Source: Brevibacillus composti
GTDB taxonomy: Bacteria > Bacillota > Bacilli > Brevibacillales > Brevibacillaceae
NCBI RefSeq assembly: GCF_016406105.1
Contig: NZ_CP066308.1
Location: 2,515,501-2,579,500, forward strand
DNA: 64,000 nt
Direction: 5' to 3'
Shown here: piece after piece, positions 53,895 through 61,140 of the stretch
Layout: each line of letters opens with the position of its first letter
How positions within the stretch are numbered: position 1 is the first letter of the stretch
The notes under the pieces: generated by a model
The model's database searches: none
Told to the model about the DNA's origin: nothing
Seen by the model: only the letters and a program-made list of their open reading frames with translations
Position numbers and translations under genes: made by a program

Positions 53895-55319
53895 TTACAA
53901 AGAGCCTTTTTTGGCTGCAAATTCATGCAGGCGCTTCATGATGTAGGGATCAGGAATGGTGTAACCCGGTGGCAGCGCGTTCATGATTTGGCGCCAGACT
54001 TGGGGATCAAGCCGATTGTCATCCCTCTCTTTCCGCCAACTGGGGAAGAGCGAATTCATTCTTTTTGAGCTTTTTACGGACGAGCTTTCTGACATTGGGG
54101 ATCCCTCCTTTGTTTTTTTCCCGATGACAGCCCGGTACATCTGCAGAGTTTCCCGAATCATCCCCTCCATGCTCCACTGCGCCATCCCCCATTTCTTCGC
54201 CTTTTGGCCCAGTTGCTCTCCCCAATCGGGCTTCTCCAGCAGACCCTTCAGTGCGGCGAGCAACTCCTGCCTGTCACCCTTCCGGATAAGGATACCGTTC
54301 TCACCGTTCTCCACCATCTCCGGAATGCCGCCAACATCAGAGACCACGACGGGCTTTCCGGCCAATTGCGCCTCCATGACCGCAAACGGCAAATTATCCT
54401 GCCAACTGGGAAGCACGAAGATGTCGGCAAGGTTAAGCAATGAAGGCACATCGCCGCGCGGCCCCAAAAACAGCACATGGTCCTTGAGATCAAGCTGCCG
54501 CGCAGTAGCTCGCAACTCCTCCTCCATTGGCCCGTCACCGATGATCCAGCAGAGCCAATCGCTCCGCTCTTCTTTGAGGGCCGCCAGCGTGTGGAGCAAG
54601 TCGAGATGTCCCTTGAATCGGGGCAGGCGTGCCACACAAGCGATTACTTTTTTGCCAGCAGGCTTCGGCATCTCGCTCGCTCGGTTCATCTCACCGAAAA
54701 AGCCAGCCAGATCGATGCCATAAGGTATGCGCACCGCCCGGGTTTCGCAGGCGCCGCACTCCTGAATCAAATATTGTTTCAGCCACTCAGTCGGGGCGAT
54801 GATCAAGTCACCGGCTGCCGCTCCCAGTCGCTCCAACTGCTCAGAGTACTGCCAGGAGAGAGAGGCGCTGTTGCCGATATGTCCATAGAAATGCATTTCC
54901 TTGGTAAAGCAGCCGTGAACGGTTGAGAGGAGGCCGACATGCGCAGGTCTTACTCTGGAGAAAGCATACGCAGACAGGACGTCCTGCGCGTGTATCAAAT
55001 CATAGCTGGCAAGCGGCAAGCTGGCCGCAGCCAATTCATAGCTATACCGCTCCAGCTCCGTTTCCCTGACCCAATGTTCTCCTGCAAGTCCGGACCACTC
55101 GTGCAGCGAAGCCACTAGCGGCTCTACAGAATGGCGGAGAGGCTGCTTTTCGATCCTGTACGTACCTCCGGGAGCGTAGTATGAATGGAAGCAGGGATGG
55201 TGGCCGAACAAATCGACTTGGTGGTTTGCTTTTTCCAGTTCATGCTTGAGCTGAAACACATAGGCGGACAGCCCCCCTACATGCGGCAGAGTCCAATAGG
55301 TGGCCAGGAGAATTTTCAT
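53895..55319 (-). CDS. GT4 glycosyltransferase with a 66-residue in-frame C-terminal extension
   Basis: A 474-residue frame. Residues 1-403 are a family 4 glycosyltransferase (MKILLATYWTLPHVGGL; GDLIIAPTEWLKQYL; CVARLPRFKGHLDLL; AVMEAQLAGKPVVVSDVGGI). Residues 409-474 are an extension (MSESSSVKSSKRMNSLFPSW ... PPGYTIPDPYIMKRLHEF) not seen in the sister enzymes. Its Met409 (54095) follows AAAGGAGG at 8 nt, so it looks like a separate small cistron whose upstream stop codon is missing. The ATG at 55319 overlaps the next gene's stop (ATGA). Confidence 0.87.
   Translation of the reverse strand: MKILLATYWTLPHVGGLSAYVFQLKHELEKANHQVDLFGHHPCFHSYYAPGGTYRIEKQPLRHSVEPLVASLHEWSGLAGEHWVRETELERYSYELAAASLPLASYDLIHAQDVLSAYAFSRVRPAHVGLLSTVHGCFTKEMHFYGHIGNSASLSWQYSEQLERLGAAAGDLIIAPTEWLKQYLIQECGACETRAVRIPYGIDLAGFFGEMNRASEMPKPAGKKVIACVARLPRFKGHLDLLHTLAALKEERSDWLCWIIGDGPMEEELRATARQLDLKDHVLFLGPRGDVPSLLNLADIFVLPSWQDNLPFAVMEAQLAGKPVVVSDVGGIPEMVENGENGILIRKGDRQELLAALKGLLEKPDWGEQLGQKAKKWGMAQWSMEGMIRETLQMYRAVIGKKTKEGSPMSESSSVKSSKRMNSLFPSWRKERDDNRLDPQVWRQIMNALPPGYTIPDPYIMKRLHEFAAKKGSL
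54095..54111 (-). promoter_or_regulatory. Internal ribosome binding site and ATG for the 66-residue extension
   Basis: AAAGGAGGGATCCCCA followed by ATG (54095-54093) gives ideal spacing inside the long glycosyltransferase frame, directly after the normal GT4 end (MYRAVIGKKT). Confidence 0.6.
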
Positions 55320-56536
55320 CGAATTCCTCCCCTTCCCGCCTCCCGAAGCCGGAAACACTCTTCGTAAACCTCCAGGATCTTGTCGGTCATCAGATCCAGA
55401 CTCCATCTCTCTCGTCCTTCTCTTTTGGCGTTCTCCCCTAATTTGCGGCGAAGCCAGGGGTCCTCCATTACGGCCCTGATGTTTTCGTAAAGCATATGGC
55501 TGTTGGCGACAGGTGAGACGAGACCAGTGATCTTATCCTTGACGACTTCCGCGATCCCTCCTGCATTGGTTACCACCACCGCTTTGCCTGCGATTTGCGC
55601 CTCCATCGTGGCATAGCTCTGCGTTTCGTAGAGGCTGGCGAGGACAAAAATATCGAGTTGCTGAAGAAGCGCGGAGACGTCGTGCACATCCCCCCAAAAG
55701 ACGATATGGTCTCGGATGCCGAGCTGCTCGGCTTGACTCTCCAGTTCCGATCTCATCGGCCCGTCTCCAATCAGCCACAACTCCCAGTCGCTCCGCTCCT
55801 GCTTTAACTTGCCAAGGGCCTCCAGCAGATAGCGATGTCCTTTTTCCCTGGACAATCGCGCGACGCACCCGAGATAAAACCGGTCGCTATTTTTGACCAG
55901 ACAGGAGTCTAACCGCCTTTGGAAGCATTCCACATCAAAACCGTTATGGATGACGACCAATTGTTCGAGGGGAATACGGAACTTTCGATGCAGATAGTTT
56001 TTGAACCACTTCGATGGCACGATGGTCCTGTCGCTGACCGTTGCCCCGTATTGTTCCTGCATGATGCTGTACGCGCGGGACAGGGGATGGTCAATCCAGC
56101 CAACTTGCTTGTAAGAAAGATGCAAACTTCCATGTATTGTCGTGATCAGGGGGGTATCAGGAGGTTTGACTCGGGACATGGCGATGGAGGAGATAATGTC
56201 ATTGCAGTGAAGGATATCGTAGGATGAAAGGTTAAAGTAACTGGCGGCAAGTTCAAACGTATAGCGCTCCGCCTCCCGTTCAATTATCCACGAACCCAGC
56301 TCCATTTTTTTCTCCGCATAGCTTTTTTCCACATGATTTGCAACCATTCCCTTGAGCGGCTTCAATTGAAGCGCAGCGTCGCGTTCATACAAATAATAAT
56401 GTCTGGACTGGGGTTGACGGGCGAAAAAATCGACTTCATGCCCCTTCCTTCTCAATCCTTTTTGCAGTTGATCGATATAGTTCCACACACCGCTGATACT
56501 TGGCAATTCAAAATAGGATGACAATAAAATTTTGAT
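55316..56536 (-). CDS. GT4 glycosyltransferase with a non-standard start
   Basis: A GT-B family 4 enzyme of about 406 residues, sister to the two downstream (SYFELPSISGVWNYIDQLQ; RTIVPSKWFKNYL; CVARLSREKGHRYLL; ATMEAQIAGKAVVVTNAGGI). The conserved first strand KILL is encoded, but the codon before it is ATC (56536-56534), placed 8 nt after GGAGG where an ATG is expected. The first conventional start is TTG at 56524, which would remove the strand. Either ATC is used, TTG is used with a damaged N-terminus, or the base is a sequence error. First gene of the four-gene locus. Confidence 0.82.
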   Translation of the reverse strand: MKILLSSYFELPSISGVWNYIDQLQKGLRRKGHEVDFFARQPQSRHYYLYERDAALQLKPLKGMVANHVEKSYAEKKMELGSWIIEREAERYTFELAASYFNLSSYDILHCNDIISSIAMSRVKPPDTPLITTIHGSLHLSYKQVGWIDHPLSRAYSIMQEQYGATVSDRTIVPSKWFKNYLHRKFRIPLEQLVVIHNGFDVECFQRRLDSCLVKNSDRFYLGCVARLSREKGHRYLLEALGKLKQERSDWELWLIGDGPMRSELESQAEQLGIRDHIVFWGDVHDVSALLQQLDIFVLASLYETQSYATMEAQIAGKAVVVTNAGGIAEVVKDKITGLVSPVANSHMLYENIRAVMEDPWLRRKLGENAKREGRERWSLDLMTDKILEVYEECFRLREAGRGGIR

Positions 56537-56579
56537 ATGATGCCCCTCCTTTCCGGATAGTCGCGGTTAGACCCTCTGC

Positions 56580-56588
56580 TAGCATATG
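56580..56588 (-). promoter_or_regulatory. Possible sigma-K -10 element upstream of the glycosyltransferase locus
   Basis: CATATGCTA on the minus strand matches the sigma-K -10 CATANNNTA exactly, 44 bp upstream of the first gene. No convincing AC-type -35 is found at 15-17 bp, so the match may be chance. Confidence 0.25.
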
Positions 56589-56643
56589 TCCTCCTCAACG
56601 TGCTTGAAAGGGATAGCTGCCCCCGTTTCCTGAAAATTAATAA

Positions 56644-56676
56644 AAGGCGTTTCGCCCGTAGCGCGAAACGCCTTCC
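56644..56676 (-). terminator. Terminator of spo0A
   Basis: On the minus strand AAGGCGTTTCG pairs with CGAAACGCCTT across a GCGCTACGG loop, followed by TTATTAATTTT, about 30 nt after the spo0A stop. Confidence 0.8.
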
Positions 56677-56704
56677 CCTATGAAATCCTCTATTCCCGGT
56701 TCTT

Positions 56705-57493
56705 TCAACTTATTTTGGCTTCGATCCGCAGCTTGTCCGCCACCATGGCAATAAACTCCGAATTGGTCGGCTTGGCTTTCGTATTGGAAATCGTGTAGCC
56801 GAACAGACTGGAGATCGAATCGAGATTGCCGCGCGACCAGGCCACTTCGATGGCGTGGCGAATGGCTCGTTCTACCCGGCTCGCCGTGGTGTTGAATTTT
56901 TTCGCGATGTCCGGATACAGTACTTTGGTGATGGAGCCGAGCAGCTCTACATCGTTGTACACCATCGTGATCGCTTCGCGCAGGTAGAGATATCCCTTGA
57001 TATGGGCCGGCACGCCGATCTCATGAATAATGCTGGTGATGCTCGCATCGAGATTGCGGCCGCGGATTTGCATGGGGTTTTGCGGCTTGACCGCAGACAC
57101 GTAGGTGCTGGCCGGCTTGCTGCTCGTCATTTGGCGGATGCGCTGGGCGAGAACTTCCATGTCAAAGGGCTTCAGAATGTAGTATGCCGCCCCCAGCTCC
57201 ACTGCTTTCTTGGTGATCTCCTCCTGCCCAAACGCTGTCAGCATAATAATCTTGGGTTGCGGAGACAGTCTCATGGATTGAATTTGTTCCAAAACGGCCA
57301 AACCGTCTAAATGAGGCATGATAATGTCCAAAATCAAAACATCGGGAACGCGTTCCTGGAGTAAGCGAATGACATCATTACCGTTATACGCAACACCGAT
57401 GACATTCATATCGTGCTGGCTGCTAATGTACTCTTCTAACAGGCTCACAAATTCTCGGTTATCATCTGCCAACAACACTTCGATCTTGCTCAA
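56705..57493 (-). CDS. spo0A: Stage 0 sporulation protein A, master response regulator
   Basis: A 262-residue response regulator. The receiver domain (residues 1-125) has the acidic pocket LLADDNREF and the phosphorylated Asp56 in [12 protein letters not shown]. The C-terminal effector domain carries the Spo0A DNA-binding helices ([40 protein letters not shown]) and [19 protein letters not shown]. The TTG at 57493 follows AAGGAGG and aligns with B. subtilis Spo0A. Normally directly downstream of spoIVB, here separated from it by a group II intron. Confidence 0.97.
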   Translation of the reverse strand: MSKIEVLLADDNREFVSLLEEYISSQHDMNVIGVAYNGNDVIRLLQERVPDVLILDIIMPHLDGLAVLEQIQSMRLSPQPKIIMLTAFGQEEITKKAVELGAAYYILKPFDMEVLAQRIRQMTSSKPASTYVSAVKPQNPMQIRGRNLDASITSIIHEIGVPAHIKGYLYLREAITMVYNDVELLGSITKVLYPDIAKKFNTTASRVERAIRHAIEVAWSRGNLDSISSLFGYTISNTKAKPTNSEFIAMVADKLRIEAKIS

Positions 57494-57600
57494 AAGTCGT
57501 TCCTCCTTACGATCAACGGTCTGATTGGGAAAAAGGTGGAAGTATTCTAAGAAGCGAACATCTCTCTTTTTATGCCCATACCATCTTTTCACTCCAAAAA

Positions 57601-57629
57601 TTATTCGACAAACCGAAGGTCATTCCTGC
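57601..57629 (-). promoter_or_regulatory. Sigma-H promoter (Ps) of spo0A
   Basis: On the minus strand GCAGGAATG (57629-57621), an 11 bp spacer and GTCGAATAA (57609-57601) match the sigma-H consensus RNAGGAWWW / RNNGAATWW at nearly all positions. A Spo0A box overlaps the -10. Confidence 0.8.
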
Positions 57630-57670
57630 CAATGGCGAAAGATTGAATGATTTTTCCGATATTTCGACAA
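57604..57670 (-). promoter_or_regulatory. Two Spo0A (0A) boxes upstream of spo0A
   Basis: TTTGTCGAA at 57612-57604 is a full 0A box that overlaps the sigma-H -10. TTGTCGAAA at 57670-57662 is a second, about 58 bp further upstream. This fits autoregulation of spo0A by Spo0A~P as in B. subtilis. Confidence 0.75.
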
Positions 57671-57700
57671 GCATTCCCATCCTTCATCACAAAAAATCGG

Positions 57701-57771
57701 GTAGGGGGCTACCCATTAGTTGAGTAGCCGACCTCCCACACCACCGTACGTACCGTTCGGTATACGGCGGT
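57701..57771 (-). ncRNA. Domain V and VI of the group II intron
   Basis: Domain V (57771-57740): the arms ACCGCCGTA and TACGGTGGT with an internal bulge and a CC-GAAC-GG tip, including the CGC triad used by class C introns. Domain VI (about 57731-57704): GGCTACTC and GGGTAGCC around a loop with AACTAAT containing the likely branch-point A. The intron ends CCTAC. Confidence 0.75.
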
Positions 57772-57779
57772 TCCTTAGT

Positions 57780-59192
57780 TCACGCAGTCACTTGTCGATA
57801 ATAATCTGAGAAGAAAAGAAATCCGAGGCCTTTAATGGTGTTGTTATCGAGGGCTTTCGCGAGGATGGGGCTATTGGAGATTCTCCAGTAGCTCTTTCTT
57901 GTATTTGCGTATTCCCATGCCTTGAACTTTGGGATTCCAAACGAGATCAGCTTTTCGAATTTTGTCCTTATTCGTTTCCATTGTTTCCAGTAGATCATTC
58001 GAATCCTTCTTCTCATCCATTCATCCGTTGTTTGGAGCAGGTTCTTCATATCCGCAATCTTGAAGTAGTTGACCCATCCCATGATATAGCGTCTGAGCCT
58101 TTCGGCTCTCTCTTCATTTCCCATGCCATTGCTTCTTGCGGTTAGTTCCTTCACTCTTGTTTTCATTTTGGCGATGGATTTGGGATGGATGCGGACTTTC
58201 ACTTGCCCTCGTTGGTTGTAGAATGAGAATCCCAGAAACTTCACTCGAATGGCTAGGTCCACCACGGTTTTCTCCCGATTTACTTTTAGGAACAGCTTCT
58301 TTTCAATGTAGGGGAGAATGTTGGTTAGTGTCCGTTCGGCACTTCGTCTGCTCTTGCAGAAGATGAGTAAATCATCTGCGTATCGCACAAACTTGTGTCC
58401 TCTCTTCTCCAGCTCCTTGTCCAACTCATTCAGCATGATATTACTGAGAATTGGACTCAGATTCCCGCCCTGCGGTACGCCGACTTCTGTTTCCTCAAAC
58501 TTGTGCTTCACGACAACTCCTGCCCGAAGATATTTATGAATTAGTGAAATGACTCGTCCGTCCTTAATCGTTCTTGAGAGTACTTCAATGAGCTTGCTTT
58601 GGTTGACGGTGTCAAAGTATTTCTCTAGATCCATATCCACAACATAGCGGTAGCCTTCCTGAATATATTGCTGGCTGCGCCTTATGGCTTGGTGGGCACT
58701 TCGTTTGGGTCGGAACCCGAAGCTGTTGTCCGAGAACTGTTGCTCATAGATCGGCGTGAGCATTTGTGCAATTGCCTGCTGGATTACTCGATCAACCACC
58801 GTTGGGATGCCCAGGTTTCTTTTCTTTCCGTTCTCTTTTGGGATTTCTACCCTTCGAACGGGATTTGGGCGATATCTGCCCGCCAGGATTTGTTCCTTGA
58901 TGGTTTCACCGTTTTCTTTGAGATATTGTAGAAGTTCATCTACGCCCATCCCGTCGATTCCGTGTGAACCTTTATTCGCTTTGACTCTTTTGAACGCTTC
59001 GTTCAAATTGTCTCTGCTTATGATTTTCTCAAGTAACCTTTCCTTCGACTCGTTTGCGTTGGTGTCGTCGGTTTCAGCTATCCTCTCAGGAACGTGCACT
59101 CCCGCATATCCTTCGTGTTCCGCACTATTCTTTTGCGGTGAGCCTTCCGTTGGAAGTTGGCTGCCCTTATCTCCTGTTTCGGTAACATTCAT
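57780..59192 (-). CDS. ltrA: Group II intron reverse transcriptase/maturase
   Basis: A 470-residue intron-encoded protein: RT domains RT1-7 (GSHGIDGMGVDELLQYL; RNLGIPTVVDRVIQQAIAQM; FGFRPKRSAHQAI; VDMDLEKYFDTVN; GVPQGGNLSPILSNIMLNEL) with the catalytic YADD at 271-274, then a maturase X domain (RLRRYIMGWVNYFKIADMK ... KSYWRISNSPILAKAL). It lacks the H-N-H endonuclease, as class C proteins do. The ATG at 59192 follows AGGAGG. Confidence 0.95.
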   Translation of the reverse strand: MNVTETGDKGSQLPTEGSPQKNSAEHEGYAGVHVPERIAETDDTNANESKERLLEKIISRDNLNEAFKRVKANKGSHGIDGMGVDELLQYLKENGETIKEQILAGRYRPNPVRRVEIPKENGKKRNLGIPTVVDRVIQQAIAQMLTPIYEQQFSDNSFGFRPKRSAHQAIRRSQQYIQEGYRYVVDMDLEKYFDTVNQSKLIEVLSRTIKDGRVISLIHKYLRAGVVVKHKFEETEVGVPQGGNLSPILSNIMLNELDKELEKRGHKFVRYADDLLIFCKSRRSAERTLTNILPYIEKKLFLKVNREKTVVDLAIRVKFLGFSFYNQRGQVKVRIHPKSIAKMKTRVKELTARSNGMGNEERAERLRRYIMGWVNYFKIADMKNLLQTTDEWMRRRIRMIYWKQWKRIRTKFEKLISFGIPKFKAWEYANTRKSYWRISNSPILAKALDNNTIKGLGFLFFSDYYRQVTA

Positions 59193-59596
59193 TGACGACC
59201 ACCTCCTAAGGTTCAGCCCTTCCCTCAAGCCGTCGACTGCTCGAGGTACTATGGCGTCTGCTGACTTCTCATGATAAATCTTGTTTCAACCGTGATTCGA
59301 ATGTCATCTTCTCACGTCCATGAGACCTCCCACGGTAAGACGACTCACTTTCCTCCCATATACCCGCATCATTTACACCGGAATGTCCGTGTAGTGTATT
59401 GGACTTTGCTTTGTCTCGCAAGCTTGTCCCATTCCATATGCCTGATGATGTTCGTGTTCCTCGGGCCGGGATTTTGCCTCCAGCTTCCTTCAGATTCCAC
59501 CTCACGGTGGACACCCTTGCTCTTGGCTAGTGGTTGGCCACTACCAGCCCCCACAGCGGACTTTCACCGCCTAGTTAGTCGCCATGCGTGGCGCAC

Positions 59597-59630
59597 GAGA
59601 AAAACCGCCTCGCCTGACGAGCGAGACGGT
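59597..59630 (-). terminator. Terminator of spoIVB and intron target site
   Basis: On the minus strand ACCGTCTCGC pairs with GCGAGGCGGT around TCGTCAG and is followed by TTTTCTC. The intron begins at the next base. Confidence 0.85.
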
Positions 59631-59634
59631 CCAT

Positions 59635-60969
59635 TTACGCTGCGTGTCCGGCAGTCGGTGTGGACGTCTGTCCCGGACGTACTCCCAGTCCAGCGTCCTG
59701 CAGCATCCATTCGATATAGCAACCGTAGCCGGATGTCGGATCATTGACGAACACGTGGGTAACCGCCCCAACCATTTTTCCATCCTGGATAATCGGACTG
59801 CCGCTCATTCCCTGCACGATCCCGCCTGTCTTCTCCAAGAGCCGCTTGTCCGTAACCTTGATGATCATGCCCTTTGTAGCGGGAAAATGCTGCTTGACGA
59901 CATTCACAATCTCAATGGAGTACTCTTCTACCTTCTGTCCTTCCACCACGGTAAGGATTTTGGCCGGTCCCTCTTTGACCTGTTCGGCCAGCGCGATCGG
60001 AATGGGCTCCGTGTACAAGCTGCGCTTTGGCTCTTCCTTCATTTTGCCAAAGATGCCAAACGGGGAGTTTTTGGTGATATTCCCCAAGACTTCGCTTTCA
60101 TTGTAAAAACGAGCAAATTTCTCTCCCGGATTTCCGCTTTGTCCTTTTTCGATCGATGTTACACTTGCCCGTACGATTTGCCCGTCGCCGACAACGATCG
60201 CTTGTCCTGTATCCACATCGGAAATGACATGGCCCAGCGCTCCGTAGGCCTTGGAATTCGGTTCATAAAAGGTGAGCGTGCCTACACCTGCTGCCGAATC
60301 CCGAATGTACAGGCCCATCCGATACTCCTCGTCCTTTTTGTCTTTGGCGGGTCGCAGGGTCAGATTCAGCTTTTCTTTGCCTCGGACCACCAGGAGCTGC
60401 AATGCTGTCTGTTTTTCACTGGCTTCGCGCACCATCTTTTTTACATCGTTCATGTCATTGATGTACATGTCGTTCATTTTGACAATACTATCACCGACAT
60501 GGACACCCGCTTGTTCCCCGGGGGAGACTTTTTCTTTTCCTGTGTCAACCAGATGGTGACCAACGACAAGCACACCCGCCGTCTGCAATTTGACCCCGAT
60601 GGACTGTCCGCCCGGGATCACGCGCAAATCAGGCAGCACGTTTACCTTGACCGCTTTCAGCGGGATATTGCGCCATTTCACCTGCAGATTGGCCTCTCCC
60701 GCCTTTTTCGGTTCGACCGACACAGGCTTGCTGAGATCAACAGAAACCTCCCTTGCCTCTGTCCCATTGACATTCAGGATATCCGGGTTGCTGTTGACGA
60801 GCGTTCCCATGAGAGGCATCGATACACGCAGTTGCTTCAGGGAGCCTTCCATCAGGCGTAATTCGTGGGGAAAAGAAGACAAGTCGTGGAACGGGGTGGA
60901 ACTCACGACAAAAGCCGTGATCAGGAGAAGGAGACTTCCCATCCATTTTCTTCTGTTGTGACGGTTCAC
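59635..60969 (-). CDS. spoIVB: SpoIVB serine peptidase (signalling protease)
   Basis: A 444-residue S55 peptidase. An N-terminal membrane anchor (MGSLLLLITAFVVSS) is followed by a PDZ domain (about 125-210) and a protease domain with the catalytic His in YGALGHVISD (about 247) and Ser in IVQGMSGSP (about 389). Secreted by the forespore, it triggers pro-sigma-K processing by cleaving SpoIVFA. The GTG at 60969 sits 9 nt after GGAG; an upstream TTG is too close to that site. Sits after recN as in B. subtilis. Confidence 0.96.
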   Translation of the reverse strand: MNRHNRRKWMGSLLLLITAFVVSSTPFHDLSSFPHELRLMEGSLKQLRVSMPLMGTLVNSNPDILNVNGTEAREVSVDLSKPVSVEPKKAGEANLQVKWRNIPLKAVKVNVLPDLRVIPGGQSIGVKLQTAGVLVVGHHLVDTGKEKVSPGEQAGVHVGDSIVKMNDMYINDMNDVKKMVREASEKQTALQLLVVRGKEKLNLTLRPAKDKKDEEYRMGLYIRDSAAGVGTLTFYEPNSKAYGALGHVISDVDTGQAIVVGDGQIVRASVTSIEKGQSGNPGEKFARFYNESEVLGNITKNSPFGIFGKMKEEPKRSLYTEPIPIALAEQVKEGPAKILTVVEGQKVEEYSIEIVNVVKQHFPATKGMIIKVTDKRLLEKTGGIVQGMSGSPIIQDGKMVGAVTHVFVNDPTSGYGCYIEWMLQDAGLGVRPGQTSTPTAGHAA

Positions 60970-61031
60970 CAGCAATCACTCCTACCGTTCCCTACCTACA
61001 CCTACGGAAACACCTCCACCTTGTGTAGTTA

Positions 61032-61062
61032 TACTATTGCCTCCGCTGTTTCGGATTATGTT
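61032..61062 (-). promoter_or_regulatory. Candidate sigma-F/sigma-G promoter of spoIVB
   Basis: On the minus strand AACATA (61062-61057), a 15 bp spacer and GGCAATAGTA (61041-61032) match the sigma-F consensus WGHATA-N15-GGHDANAHTR at 5 of 6 and 9 of 10 positions. spoIVB is a forespore gene in B. subtilis. Confidence 0.55.
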
Positions 61063-61086
61063 AGGAAAATGTATCACGGGTGCAGG

Positions 61087-61115
61087 AAAAAAAGCTGCCA
61101 CATCAAGTGACAGCT
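61087..61115 (-). terminator. Terminator of recN
   Basis: On the minus strand AGCTGTCACTTGATGTGGCA then GCT and TTTTTTT forms a stem with one G-U pair, about 25 nt past the recN stop. Confidence 0.85.
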
Positions 61116-61140
61116 CTTTGCGTGACGCCGCTCAGCTTCT

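Larger units (their letters stand above)
57701..59596 (-). mobile_element. Class C group II intron between spoIVB and spo0A
   Basis: The element is about 1.9 kb. On the minus strand the 5' end GTGCGCC begins immediately after the U tract of the spoIVB terminator, the typical target of class C (IIC) introns. It encodes a reverse transcriptase/maturase without an endonuclease domain, and ends with a domain V hairpin and a domain VI stem closing on CTAC. The ends are set by these motifs to within a few bases. The RNA domains and the reading frame both look intact, so it may be active. Confidence 0.85.

Noticed and set aside
59269-59554. Short frames in the 5' part of the group II intron
   Set aside because: This is the structured RNA region (domains I-III) of the intron. 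The frames have no ribosome binding site and are not protein-like.
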